A stretch of 64,000 nt of DNA from Boswellia sacra. Its lineage: Eukaryota > Streptophyta > Magnoliopsida > Sapindales > Burseraceae. Positions 19,638 to 31,617 of the stretch are shown here, in pieces; position 1 is the stretch's first letter; every line of letters begins with the position of its first letter. The notes beneath the pieces are model-generated. The model worked only from the letters and a program-made list of their open reading frames with translations. It did not search any database and was not told where the DNA came from. The translations under genes were made by a program, and so were the position numbers. Where the stretch lies: positions 2,508,501-2,572,500 of the forward strand of contig SNVD02009519.1 in the NCBI GenBank assembly GCA_013180625.2, written 5' to 3'.

Positions 19638-22600
19638 ATGGCAGCAAATGACGTGCCTTGTTGTGAGCCCATGTTCTGGGTGTACCTAGTCGTATGTGTG
19701 GCCCTTGTTTTGTTTGCTGGCCTCATGTCAGGCCTTACCCTGGGACTCATGTCCCTCAGCATGGTCGATCTCGAAGTCCTCGTGAAGGCTGGTCAGCCTG
19801 AAGACCGCAAGAATGCAGGTCATTATAATTATTAACTAGTTTTCAATCCATTAATGACTGTTATGTAAATCATTTCAATTAACATTGATAAACATTGCTT
19901 ATCATCTTAAACTTTCTCGATGGCAGCAAAGATTCTGCCCATTGTTAAGAAACAGCATCTACTCCTCTGTACCCTCCTCTTAGGCAATGCCTTGGCAATG
20001 GAGGTATATATTTTTTTTGGCATATTAAGTATTTTATAAATCATTCAACTAAATATAAGTTTAATGAATTCTACCTTTGTTAAGGCGCTGCCGATTTTCC
20101 TTGATGCACTTCTTCCAGCTTGGGGCTCCATATTGATATCTGTCACCCTCATACTTGCTTTCGGTGAGGTAGATTAATATGGTTCTGCCAAGCCACTTAC
20201 TGCACATTAATATGTTCCTTTTGTCCTTGATCACAGCTCAGACTTAGCATCTCTTATTTGTTTTCTTTGTTAATCTTCAGATTATCCCTCAGGCTGTGTG
20301 TTCGCGATATGGACTGACTGTTGGTGCAAAACTGTCCATTGTTGTTCGGTTGATTGTCGTTCTTCTCTTCCCTGTGGCGTACCCCATAAGTAAGGTAGTT
20401 AACTTCATTACATGCAATAATGCAAATAAGGTAGATGCGTTCATGCCTATTAAAGGGCTGCAAAATTTGTTTTACAATATGCTTTTGGACTGCCTCTTGC
20501 CGCAGCTGCTGGATTGGATCCTTGGCAAAAGACATTCCGCACTTCTGCGACGGGCAGAGCTTAAGACACTTGTCGACATGCATGGAAATGAGGTTTGTGT
20601 TGACTCTCTCAGAATTTTCAAAAGGAAAGATTAGTATTATTCTTGGACTTTAGTCTAGTAGGAGCCAGTGGTCTTTGATTCGAGCTTTCACGTATCTATA
20701 TTTGCATTGTTTGTTTGTATTTGAATCTGGGGTTTGTCAAGACCGGTTTCTTTATCTGTTTCATCTGTGTTTGGGTTTGGTTTAAGCCTGAACCATTTGG
20801 TTCATGTTACAAGCAAGCTTAATTCTATTGTTCAGCCTAATCTGATAGCTTAAGCTTTTGAATTAGCTCGTCACTCATAAAGAACCTCTCAGTCCACCAG
20901 CCAGTAAATCTAAATCAAACCATATTCAAATTTCTTGTATTCGTTGTTAGGCAGGGAGAGGTGGAGAGTTAACACATGAAGAAACAACAATTATCACTGG
21001 AGCCCTGGACATGACACAGAAGACAGTTGTAGATGCTATGACACCAATTTCCAGAATATTTTCACTTGACATAAACGGTAGACTGGATGAGTACGTTCGC
21101 CTAGCTAGCTCTCACCTGTGTCTGCATAGCATATAGTAATGGTATTATCTCTTATCAAACTCCGTTGATTTTCTTCTTAGGAAAACGATGGGGCTAATTA
21201 TAAGCAAAGGACATAGTCGTGTGCCAATCTACTCAGGAAGCCCAACAAATATTATTGGTCTTATTTTGGTAAGAAAGCAGCAACCTCACAAATTATATGC
21301 ATGCAATTTCATTCATAACATAATAAGTTTATATTCGAGGTTATACTAACCATCGTCATTGTTTTATAGGCAAAAAATCTGATCAAATATCGTCCAGAAG
21401 ATAGAACTCCTATAAGAGATGTTACTATTAGGAGAATTCCCAGGTAATTAAAATGTTTACTTGTTAAAATTTGGTTCAGATTTTCAGGCTGCAGCATCGA
21501 TCATTACAGCTTTATGTTGTCACCTAGACAACTTCGTGTGCATATTATGTTTTATTTTAAGCTGATAACGTTGAAGGTATTAACATGAATGTTATATGAT
21601 CGAATTCGAAAAATCTTGGTAGGGTTGATGACCGTTTACCTCTATATAATATGTTGAATCAATTTCAAAGGGGTCACAGCCACATGGCTGTTATTGTTAA
21701 ACGTAAGAATGATGTTCGAGAGACTGCAGAAAGTTCAAAAGCTAAGCCTAGTATGTTCCAAAAAAGTAAGAATTCAAATTCAAATCAGGAGAAAGCAGAG
21801 TTAAAAGGTAATTGGCATGGAACATTACACATTTAATTAGTTTTTGTAGTAAATATATACTTCCTTTGAATGGAAATTAAGCTCAGGGCAAATCAGATAT
21901 GGCATCTACAGTTTATTGTGTACAATATTTTCAGGGAATGGTCATCAGTTTGATCAAAATGAGAAGCTCCATAACTGCATAAGTTCATCCTCTGTGAATT
22001 CTCCCAACAATGATATTCAAAGTCCAATTGTGAAGAATGCTAATCTCCACCTGTGCTTGAAGAAATGGGAACCAGATGATGCAAATATTTCAAAGGAAGA
22101 AGTAGAGACTCCTCCTAATTTAGATGAAGAGGTCATTGGCATCATAACCCTAGAGGATGTCATGGAGGAACTGCTACAGGTAAGTGCTAAGTAATCAATT
22201 GCATGAACTTTATAATCGCCCTTATAAAATTAGAGGCTTAGAGTTAAGCTCACGTCTACATGTTTAAGAATAAACTCTAAAACAGGTAAAAAAAAAAATT
22301 TAAGTATTGGTACTGATTTTCTTTCTTTATACCCTTCATTTTTCCAATTGACAAAGTTTTTGAGCACCTTAAATATCAATATATAGTTTGTAAATATATG
22401 TACAATACCATGCTTAGCAATTGATATATCTATTACAAGGTGGCTTCCTGATATTTATTTTAATTTCTATATGTAGGAGGAGATATTTGATGAGACTGAT
22501 GAATACGTTGATGTCCACAGCAAGTAATAATTGTTTCATTTCCTCCAGATTGACCTAATCTGTCATAATTTTTCATATAATTTACACTAAACTCACTCAC

Positions 22601-23107
22601 ACACACTCTGTTGCAGAATCAGAATCAATATGCTAGCTGCACAAAGATCATCATCTCCTGGAGCAGCATTTGGTCCTCGTCAATGGAGAACTCCTGCGGC
22701 CTCCCCACTTTCTTCATGTCATCAGACTCCACTATCATCCTATAATCATACTCCAATACTGCGCTCACCAGTTTCACCATATACTCAGTCACCATTTATG
22801 AGACCAACTCTATCTACATCCCCTGGACAACCAAGGCCAACTTCTCCAGTTATACCAGCAGCAGCAGCCACCGCTCACTGCTCACCATCCTCACAACGGG
22901 TAACTTGACATATTTTAAATGCTACTTCACTTAGGATCAAGCTCAACATTTTCAAGAAAATAATTTTTTTCCAATTTTATAGTGCAACAACAATGTATGC
23001 GAGATTGTAATTGTAATTGTACTGACTCCATATCTTGCTAGCAGGTTTCAAGAAACTCATATGAGAAGCTGAGAAGGCCAGAGGGTTCATTGCAAGTTTT
23101 GTCTTAG
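19638..23107 (+). CDS. DUF21 and CBS-domain membrane protein (CNNM/ACDP-like)
   Basis: There are thirteen exons in phase: 19638-19818, 19927-20003, 20085-20168, 20281-20394, 20506-20592, 20951-21090, 21181-21268, 21370-21443, 21623-21807, 21935-22179, 22477-22523, 22617-22899 and 23045-23107. They encode 555 residues. The N-terminal DUF21 domain has about four hydrophobic segments (for example [19 protein letters not shown] and [19 protein letters not shown]) and the signatures [13 protein letters not shown] and [17 protein letters not shown] motifs follow ([32 protein letters not shown]), with a long polar insert between them, and a Ser/Pro-rich tail. The family relates to animal CNNM magnesium transporters and bacterial CorC. 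In plants most members are uncharacterised, and I recall At5g52790 as the likely counterpart. The 111-bp intron at 20395-20505 is in frame and has no stop. A tandem acceptor (TAG-CAG) precedes the last exon. Confidence 0.92.
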
Positions 23108-23647
23108 GTGTGCTATGCATGGGATGTAAGAAATAAATATGCGGTTATGTCTTGGTGAAAATAACTCTCCAAATTGCTCTTTTCTTTTTATGTAAAGGAA
23201 TCTCTTTATTCCTTGGTGCTCAAAATTTGAGCCCTATATGTAAATGGGCATTCCTCTTGCATGCACTTTGTTTTGGAACATTTTCTTTTTCATGGTAGCA
23301 CTAAAACAGATCTTCCTTTAAATTTTTTTTAAAATAAAAAATACACACACATTGAAATTGAAAAACTCGTGGCTCCTCTGCTAGTTTTTTCAGTCTTTAA
23401 AGAATGAAAAAAAAAAAAAGGCAATAATAAGATGGGGGAAGGGGGACATTATGGTCTATCTTTGCAAAGATAAAACTTTTAAAAAAAAATCTTCCAGAAA
23501 ATATCATAATAAGATGAGGCAAAAATATCTTATGAACAAAGATATTGAGTATCCACCTTACATTTCTTCCGGATAAGGTAATAATTAGCAACAAGAACAC
23601 ACATTCATGGTTTTCTAAGAGGAAAAAAAACTATAGCTTAAGAAGTT
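23108..23647. other. Spacer between the DUF21/CBS gene and the PAM68-like gene
   Basis: The 540-bp gap lies between two genes on the same strand. It holds the 3' UTR of the first and the promoter of the second, and is rich in A/T runs. No repeat family is recognised. Confidence 0.45.
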
Positions 23648-24175
23648 ATGAAAACTCTACTTGCACACAAACACCCTCTTTACTTCCCAAAGGCTTCTCC
23701 ATGGACTCCAGGAAGCATAGTAATCCACTCCACAGCCATGCAAAAGCTAATAAAGCATCCCACAAGAACATGGAAGCTACATGCCAATGCCAAGGGCTTT
23801 GGAGCCAGCACACCAGCAACTCCCGTGAAACAAAGTGCCAGCAACAACAAGAACAACAACGATGATGATGAGCAGCTTTCACAGGTAGTGTATGAAAGGA
23901 TAATAGTGAGAATCTTGGTCGCTGTTGGGGTCCCCTTGGGGACTGGTATAGCATTGCTGCGGTTGCTTGCATTGATGAAGGAGCAGCAGTTGTGGGATGT
24001 GCCACTATGGGTTCCAGCGTTGACCACTTTCTTGACTTTTGGGATGTCAGCTCTTGGGGTTGCTTATGGGCCGCTTTCTACAAGTTGGGATGCGGAGAAG
24101 AAGGGCTCAGTTCTTGGATTGGATGAAGCTAAGCAGAATTGGGTTGAGATTTGGAACGAAGAAGATGATTCGTGA
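23648..24175 (+). CDS. PAM68L: PAM68-like thylakoid assembly protein (DUF3464)
   Basis: This is a single exon encoding 175 residues. The first 50 or so residues are basic and Ser/Pro/His-containing, like a chloroplast transit peptide. A polar Asn/Asp stretch (65-75) follows, then YERIIVRILVAVGVPLGTG, which starts the first membrane helix (about 85-106), and a second helix around WVPALTTFLTFGMSALGVAY (121-140). The tail has the family block TSWDAEKKGSVLGLDEAKQN. This layout is that of the PAM68/DUF3464 family. PAM68 helps assemble photosystem II, and PAM68L assists the chloroplast NDH complex. Its place beside the DUF21 gene matches my memory of At5g52780 next to At5g52790, which favours PAM68L. 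Minus-strand open frames over the same bases are shadows. Confidence 0.9.
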   Translation: MKTLLAHKHPLYFPKASPWTPGSIVIHSTAMQKLIKHPTRTWKLHANAKGFGASTPATPVKQSASNNKNNNDDDEQLSQVVYERIIVRILVAVGVPLGTGIALLRLLALMKEQQLWDVPLWVPALTTFLTFGMSALGVAYGPLSTSWDAEKKGSVLGLDEAKQNWVEIWNEEDDS

Positions 24176-25427
24176 TAAGCTGAAGAATTGAAGATAAATT
24201 ATATATAGTTACTTATAGGTGTAGTTAATATGCAGTTGTAATATTAATTGAAATAGAGAACTTGAATATCAAGCACAGCTAAGTGAAGCATTTTGATACT
24301 TGCAATGCTATCGTCAAAACGGATATTGTATTTTTTCTAAAGCCTTTGTTAATTAATTTTAAAACCTGAACTTAATGGAGACTAAATATTAAAATTTATG
24401 ATACTTATTAATGCAGGAGCCTTCACCCATCTGATGTAGAAGGGCTCCCCCCTTCTGATGCAGAGGGGCTTCCATCTTTCAGTAAGGGACATTGATGCAG
24501 GGGCTCTACCTTCTGTTGGGCTGTTTTTATATTGTTGCAAATCTACTTACTTGTTACCCAAACATTGGGTACTTGTAAGGGAAAGGTGCTCAAGTATTTA
24601 TAAGCCCATTTGTTAGGCCTCACATGAATAATATGGGACTCAATTAGACCACTACAATTCATCACGCTTTTTTTGTGTCCGACGTCTACACAGTGATCCT
24701 TTTTTTTCCAGTTAGGTGACTTTGCAGATCCTGTGCACGGGTAGTAGCCTTCCCCAGGTAGCTCCATCCACTACAAGTATATATCAACCTAGATTGCCTA
24801 CCTAATGACAAAGGAGGACTCCTAACGTGGAACCTGACTGTGATACCAATTGTTATGCACACATTAAGTAGAAATCACCTTTAAAAACCGACTTATAAGT
24901 GAAGGGTGACCAAGTGGTTATAAACCCAATTGTTAAGCCTTATATTAACAATGTGGAACTCAATTGAGTCTTTGTATTATTTAGCTTGCTGATATGGTTG
25001 TTTTATTTTATTTCTTTATTTACCAAAACCCTACTTTGTCTGAAGGCTATCACAGCCATCATTTGTAATGCCTTAGGCAGACTTTTACCCTATTTTGATA
25101 AATAGATCAATCACCGCTCAAAGTGTTTGCTCTTGCTAAGCAAGGTTGGGGTTTGACACCTATTTCCATCGGAATTCTTGACAACCAAACAGGTTCCCTA
25201 CATCAATAGTTTAAGCTTCAATTTTGAATAGTGATTTCTTCAAATGATGTTTAATCTAAAATGATTTAAGAGTCATGTGTTCAAATCCCAATACTTGTAA
25301 GCTAAATGTTAAAGTCTAGCATCCCATCGAACAATGCGATATCTCACTTTGGGTAAATCCTTAACCTTCCCCTCTCTAAGACTACAGAATTTTCTTGTGA
25401 TTATGGACCAATACCAGGTATATGCTT
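24176..25427. other. Intergenic region with a decayed repeat
   Basis: The 3' UTR of the PAM68-like gene comes first. From about 24400 to 24970 there is repeat-like sequence in which two related blocks recur: CAAGTATTTATAAGCCCA with GGGACTCAATTAG (24590-24645), and CAAGTGGTTATAAACCCA with GGAACTCAATTGAG (24912-24968). This looks like an old transposon remnant that I cannot classify. Confidence 0.4.
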
Positions 25428-25751
25428 TCAAACCTTGATGTTAATTGCATGCACTTTGACAGCTTTATGTAACCCGAATTTGCTTTTTTTGGGAGTGGAA
25501 AAGTTAATAGATAAGTCACCCTTACTGCCACCTTGCAGGTCCGTACATGAGATTTTTACCTCACACAGCTTCTTGTTCAATTCTTTTGAAGTCATTGGAT
25601 CTTTTTCCTTATTCAATAATCTCCTTCCTCTTTCACTACGTCTTGATGATTTACTGACGAAGCGGAAAGTAAAGGATAAAAGAAAACTAAGATGTAATTT
25701 TCGGATGTATCGAATCCACGACAAAGAGAACTCCTGAGGAGATTTTTCCAA
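25428..25751 (-). pseudogene. Unidentified coding-like segment overlapping the LTR edge
   Basis: The minus strand is open for 107 codons. The part from about residue 50 on has the look of a real protein (KDPMTSKELNKKLCEVKISC; GDLSINFSTPKKSKFGLHKA), with mixed charge and no simple repeat. The first 20 or so codons come from the LTR-like sequence. I do not recognise the family. It could be a captured or truncated host exon, or chance. Confidence 0.3.
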
Positions 25752-25973
25752 ATGTTATTAATAATCCATTGATAATAAAGGACCTTAACAAACTTATTTA
25801 TAATTAAACAAACCTCATATAAAACAAGATGATTATTTTAAAGGAAATAAAATCCTAATAATATTTGATATCTTAAAAATAACAAAATTCTAATTAAAAA
25901 TAATAATCAACTTCCTAAAATAATAGAAATCGTAATTTAAAACTAGACTCTAACTTAAATTTGTGCTACATCA
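25693..25973 (-). repeat. LTR copy A of a small LTR retrotransposon
   Basis: About 280 bp aligns throughout with 31326-31617 in the same orientation. Read on the minus strand, both start with a GATGTAGCAC word (TGATGTAGCAC here) and share AGGATTTTATTTCCTTTAAA-like blocks, GGAAAAATCTC and GTTCTCTTTGTC. Just upstream on the minus strand is a short reading frame, LEDKFFSKMRSMM, which resembles the end of a Ty3/gypsy polyprotein. Confidence 0.7.
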
Positions 25974-26099
25974 TACTCCTCATCTTAGAAAAAAACTTGT
26001 CCTCCAGTTTTAACCAAAAAGTAAAATCTGAAATGGCTTTGAAGATAAAGAGAATCTGTCATGCTATCGTGGATTATAAGGGAAGACCTCAGTGGGGTG

Positions 26100-26530
26100 G
26101 CAATTCGTGTTCGCGGGTCGTGTTCGTGTCGTGTCGAACTGTGACACGATAAAGATTGACCCAACACGAACACGACCTGTTTATTATTCGTGTCACCAAG
26201 ACTCAACACGAACACGACACGATTATTAAACGGGTAACACGACACGACACACTAACACGAATAATAAACGGGTCGTGTTCGTGTCTAACACGAACACGAC
26301 CCGTCTAACACTATTACAACACGTTTACATTATTGACACGACTCGATTGACATGATTACGACCCGTCTAATACGATTATTAAATGGGTAACACGACATGC
26401 TTACACGAATAATAAACGGGTCGTGTTCGTGTTGAGTAACACGATTAAGACACGTTTACATGATTGACACGATTATGACTCCTTAACACGATTATGACAC
26501 GTTTTCATTTACAACACGATTATGACATGA
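26100..26530. repeat. Left subterminal array of ACACGAACACGAC motifs
   Basis: About 430 bp is dense with ACACGA, CGTGTCGTGTT and CGGGTCGTGTTCGTGT words in both orientations. The matching array lies at the other end of the hAT element (30693-30980). Subterminal repeats of this kind are known binding sites for hAT transposases. Confidence 0.8.
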
Positions 26531-28286
26531 TTATACACTAAAACATATTTTTAAATGAAAAAAGATATAACAAAAAATACAAAATTAAAAACCAAGAAAT
26601 TATACAAACTTCAAATGCAATATAACTACTAGTATACCATAAGAAAACAACTTTAACAATTAAAATACAACAAAATTAATAAAAATAAAGTCCATCAAAT
26701 CTCAAATAAACATGCATCACATTCCTAAATTATGGATAACTTAGAATAAGTTCATCAAAATCATCACAAACAAATGAACAAACACTATAAAGTTATAATC
26801 ATCCATCACAAATCACAATTAAGTGCATCACAAACAAACACAAAAAAGTTCTTCAACTCTTATCAACCTATTCTTCAACTCTTAAGCGACCTACAAAAAG
26901 AAAAATCATACTCATACACAAATTAGTTTCTATTTGAGTTGCTGAATTTGTTTCTAAAGAATCCATTTTTAAGGAAAAAACTGCACAAAATTAAATTAAA
27001 AATCATTAGAAGAAATAAACTAGAAAGGAAATAGCAAAAATTAATTATGCTAATGTACTTAAGTAAAACAAAATTAGTAGAAGATAAAATACTACTACAT
27101 TTACAAAATTGTTAAGAGTCCTACATGTCTACAAGCCCAACAAAAATAAATACTTCTTTTTTTATTTAATAAATTTTATAAGTATAATTAGATTTTGTCA
27201 AGAAATTGATCAAAAAAGTACTACTACATTCTGGTAATGAAATTCTGAAGTAATGAACTGGTAAAAGTAAATATTCCCCACTAGGATAGCTTACTGGATT
27301 TAGATTTCTTACTTATTGCTCACTTTTCTCTCTAACATCTCATTTTTCCTCATTAATCGTATATTTTATTCCATAAGAATATTCATTTAACTTATACCTA
27401 AATAACTTTTTTTTATTTAACTCCTTGTATGTTTAATAGAATTTTCACTATAAATATGTGTGTGTCTATATATACATACATATTTTTTGGTGAATTAAAA
27501 CAATAGAATATTTAGACAAAATAAGCAGAAATTTATTTTTCAGTGAGCAATTAATGAATACCTTTACGTCTTTCAGATCTTCAATTAGCTCTACTACTAT
27601 GAAATCAACCAAATCTAATTGTTGGAGGAAAGTAAGAAATTATTTCTTATGTCCTGAAAGCAAACATTAACAAAGAAGAAATGCATTAGATTTATTACAA
27701 ATAGATATTAATATATTATTTCCAAAAAGTCCTGCCAATGATGATTCTCTCTAAGTACGAAAGTGATAATCAAATATAAGTATAAAAATAATAATGGATG
27801 GCAAACAAAGTGGCAAAGGGAGAATGGAAATGAGTCAAAGTAGGTGAGCTGAGTCTATGCTTAAAATGACGGTAAAGAAAAACTTAAAGTTCAGGAAGAA
27901 TGGAAGTGAGTCAAAGTAGGTGGGCTGACTACTTCAATAATTAAGCAAAAATGATGGTAAAAGGAAAACTTGAAGTTCTTCTCATCGGAAGCAAAGGCCT
28001 TAAAGACACCGACTTTCTGGGTAACATATTTGTTCCTCAACGTATACAAACATCCTTTTACTTTAATATGTGAAGATAGAAATATATTTATTCTATTAAT
28101 CTATTTCGACACTTTCATTTTTAAAGTAAGGATGCAATTGCTACTTTTGTTTTTAATTTCCTTTCCCAGATTTGCTTAGAAGAGCCACTATTACTTCTAC
28201 TAAAAAGTAAAAAATTGGAATCAAATATTACTTATGTATTGAAAGTAGGGGGAGAGAGAGAGAGAGATTGAGAAATAAGAACCAGA

Positions 28287-28382
28287 GAAGCTGATGTACT
28301 TGCTATTGAGCTCCTTCGGCGTGAGAAACTTGCAGATCTGAATAAACTTGTAGATTTGGAGGAAGCTCTTGCTGCTCTGTGA
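28287..28382 (+). pseudogene. Captured 3' exon-like fragment in the hAT element
   Basis: The plus strand reads EADVLAIELLRREKLADLNK, then LVDLEEALAAL and a TGA stop. It has the Leu/Glu/Ala helical bias of a genuine C-terminus, unlike the AT-rich surroundings. An AG just upstream could be an old acceptor. The source gene is not recognised. Confidence 0.4.
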
Positions 28383-29959
28383 TAATGAAAATATGATCTG
28401 ATCTCAACTCAATAGTATACCTTTCAAAAATAATAATCTCTTTAGTGCACATGAATAGGCTTATTGCGGACCATATACAAGAGCCTAATTGGATACGAAT
28501 AGGAATAGGAATATACAAGAGTCTAATCTCTTTAGTGTACATGAACGACATGAGGAATAAAAAGCACACAAGAAAAGGAAAAGCTTCTTCAATTCCATCA
28601 TGACGTGACCAGGTTATGTGTTGCATGATTAAATGTTCCCAGTAAGGTTCCATTTGCACTCAAATAATCCAAATTGGATAGGCCCCAAACAACTGTATTT
28701 GCAACGTTTACAGTTTTTTATTTCTTGCTTTGGGGAGAGAGCTAGCTAGCCAGGATATTTATTTCAGTTGATTCTAATTAACACATATAAGAATATGGAT
28801 TAAATCAGCCTGGTCATTATTTTCATCTATTTTAGTTAAAAATTACAATAGTTGAATGGACAAATATAAATATAGATAGAGCTGATTTTCTTAATTAATT
28901 TTAAAGTAAAGAGGAGTCGATCCAAAACCTTTGATATAAATTCTAGAAGTGCCAACAGGCTAATTAATAAATTCTAGAATATAATACCTACCACTTAAAG
29001 CTTAATTGAATCTCTGATCTAATTATCTATTCTCAAATTATACATCAGTTGAGGAAAGATATTACAACTCTAGAATAAATTATTAATTTGTTCGTAAAAC
29101 TTATTTTCTCTTGATACGAGGGCTAGGATAGAATTAGAATCAAAATTTGGTAAATGATTAGGAAATAAAAGCATGCATGCATGGTGCACCAAGTGCCAAG
29201 GTGCCCTCATTTTAATTGCCACAAATGGATCGAGGATCAATGGAAATGGTTTCAAAGTAAAGCTCTTTGAAATCCTAAAAGCCGTAGCGCCTAGTAGTTT
29301 TACTTTGTTGTTTTGTTATTAAAAAAAGAGCAACGGGTTTGGATCAATTTGTTATTAAAAATAATTGAAGTTCTATATTTGTTATGGATTCAATTTTAAG
29401 ATCTAATAAATTTAATTAAATGATTGAGTTAATAGATTGTCGTGATTGAAATTGATTTGGCTTGATTATATTAATCATAAGTGATTGGCAATGATTTTAA
29501 AATCTTTAACTCTAATATCATATTAATTAATCATTGGATTAAATAATGTAAAATATTATATATGAGCTGTATATTAATATTTGATTCTAATATAGATTAT
29601 TAGATTACAAATGAATTCTAGTTGATTACCTATTTCATGGGGAATCTCAATATAGAATCATAAGTACATTAACAATCTATAACTCAATATTCAACCTTTT
29701 TTGTATTTTTATTTTTCTGCCTTGCAACGTATGATGTACAAACATTTTCGCCTTAATTGAGTATCTTAGTGTATCTTATAATTGGTACATGTACATGTTA
29801 GCATGAAGATAAGCTATTAACCAAAATCCACTACCATCTGCCTCATAATTCAACATTTAATTTAATATTATTTTATAATCGTGTCAATATTCGTATTTAT
29901 CATGTTCTCGTGTCAATCGTGTATAATATATATTTATATTATTTGTGTTACTCGTGTCA

Positions 29960-30692
29960 CAGTGGCGGACCCGAAAATTTATGAGAGAGGGGGCACTCTT
30001 GATAAAACTTAAGTTAAGAGAACTTATTAAAAAATAATAAAATTATATCTCGATAGAAGGATATTAAAATTATAAGTTTTCAAAATTATAATTTATAAAG
30101 AGTATTAATTTTCTTTGAACTTGCTGTCAACGAACAAATATATTTCGTTTCAAAATTTCTGTTTGTAATTGTTCAAAGAATATTATTTTATAATATATTT
30201 TTTCGATTGAAAAAGACTACAAACAAATGAAATAAAAGAAAACTCTCTCACACACATAATTTTTAATGATATTTAATTGTATTAAAAATTATAAAAAGAT
30301 TTAGTTATTATCGTTCATTAAGATTTTCAAATTTATACTATTCTAGTAACAATTAATTTTTCTTTTAAGACTAGAAAAGAAAACATAAAGAAAAACATAT
30401 AATTTATGTCAAACTAAAAAAATAAGAATTAAAAAAATACAAATTTCTATAATCGAATAAAAAAGTAATAATTAATTATATTAATATACAAATTTATATT
30501 GTTGTATGGATGAAATGTTTTTATACGTGAAAGAATAAAGAAAATGAAAAGATAATGTAAAACTTAAAATTAATTAAGTTTTTTAAGAAAAGGGTATAAG
30601 AGTCACTATATAAAATTATTGGACCAAAATGAATTTTTCAAATTTCAGAAGGGGTCTAGGCCCCCCTAGGTCCCTATTTAGGTCCGCCATTG
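29960..30692. mobile_element. hAT-type element, 733 bp, TCGTGTCA duplication
   Basis: The 8-bp direct repeat TCGTGTCA flanks it exactly (29952-29959 and 30693-30700). The ends are CAGTGGCGGACC and, in reverse complement, CAATGGCGGACC. It is inserted in the right half of the 4.9-kb hAT element and is therefore younger. The interior is AT-rich and non-coding. Confidence 0.88.
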
Positions 30693-30980
30693 TCGTGTCA
30701 TAAACGTGTTCGTGTCATATTCGTGCCGTATCATAATCCGTGTTATATTCGTGTCGCATCATAATCCGTGTCATAATCGTGTCGTGTCATAATCCGTGTC
30801 ATAATCGTGTCGTGTCATAATCGTGTTCGCGTGTTGAAGACTCTCAACCCAAACACGACACGATTATTAAACGGGTTGACATCTTCGATACGAACACGAC
30901 ACGAACACGAATATGCCAAAACCCAAACCCGCTTAAACCCGTGTCGTGTCGTGTCGTATCGTGTTCGCGTGTCGTATCAA
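30693..30980. repeat. Right subterminal array of the 4.9-kb hAT element
   Basis: Repeated CGTGTCATAATCCGTGTCA and ACGACACGAACACG words mirror the array at 26100-26530. Its left part is the right flank of the 733-bp insertion. Confidence 0.75.
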
Positions 30981-31325
30981 AAATTGCCACCCCTAGACCT
31001 CACCCACTCTTTGAGCACCTTTGTTCCAAATCCCCATCATAAATTTGTCTGCTTGGCATGGGATTTGTCTGCTTGGCATTGGATCATGGGGGAAGATCTC
31101 GCTCACTCCTAGATGCCTCAATTCAAAATTCCTGTTGTCGCTAGTTTCTAGCTTCTAGCCGATGATTGAGCCTATCAATCCTCTTTTGCATTACTACACT
31201 AGTCATTAGCTTCTCAAAGGCGACCATGTCTTGCACGGGTATAGCCCTTATCCTTAGATCTTCTCTATTATGATAGCACCATGGATTATACAACTATTCG
31301 TCATAAGTGTGGTTGCTCAAATCAC

Positions 31326-31617
31326 GTAGTTTTCTTCGACATGTCGAATCTATGACAAAGAGAACTCCCAAAGAGATTTTTCCAAATATTAAGAATAATT
31401 CATTGATAATAAGGAACCATAACAAACTTATTTTTAATTAAACAACCATAATTTTTGTAAAACAAATCAATTATTTTAAAGGAAATAAAATCTTAATAAT
31501 ATTTGAAACCCTAAAAATAACAAAATCCTAATTAAACAAGAAAATAGTAATCAACTACCTAAAATACTAAAAGTCCTAATAAAAAACTATACTCTGAGTT
31601 AAACTCGTGCTACATCA
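31326..31617 (-). repeat. LTR copy B of the small LTR retrotransposon
   Basis: This is the partner of the repeat at 25693-25973, in the same orientation. On the minus strand it is the upstream (5') LTR. The primer-site-like and gag-like remnants follow it at 31325-31003. Confidence 0.7.

Larger units (their letters stand above)
26092..30994. mobile_element. hAT-type element, 4903 bp, AGACCTCA duplication
   Basis: It is flanked by the perfect 8-bp direct repeat AGACCTCA (26084-26091 and 30995-31002). The termini are inverted repeats: the left reads GTGGGGTGGCAATT and the right in reverse complement reads AGGGGTGGCAATT. Both ends carry dense subterminal arrays of ACACGAACACGAC and its complement. 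An 8-bp duplication with a GGGGTGGCAA end is characteristic of hAT elements. No hAT transposase frame is visible, so it is non-autonomous or decayed. It contains a younger hAT-type element (29960-30692) and a captured exon-like piece (28287-28382). Confidence 0.85.
25693..31617 (-). mobile_element. Small LTR retrotransposon interrupted by a hAT element
   Basis: Two direct repeats of about 280-290 bp (25693-25973 and 31326-31617) enclose an interior that, without the hAT insertion at 26092-30994, would be only about 0.44 kb. On the minus strand the 5' side (31325 down to 31003) contains TGGTGCTATCA, near an initiator-tRNA primer-site-like word, and a broken gag-like frame. The 3' side ends in a gypsy-like pol tail. 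No flanking 5-bp duplication could be matched. It behaves like a deleted, TRIM-like non-autonomous element. Confidence 0.6.

Noticed and set aside
23646..24027. Long minus-strand reading frames opposite the PAM68-like gene
   Set aside because: They are antisense shadows of the real gene, whose product has clear family motifs.
26092..30994. A transposase gene inside the 4.9-kb hAT element
   Set aside because: No frame longer than about 120 codons and no hAT dimerisation or catalytic motif is visible, so the element is treated as non-autonomous.
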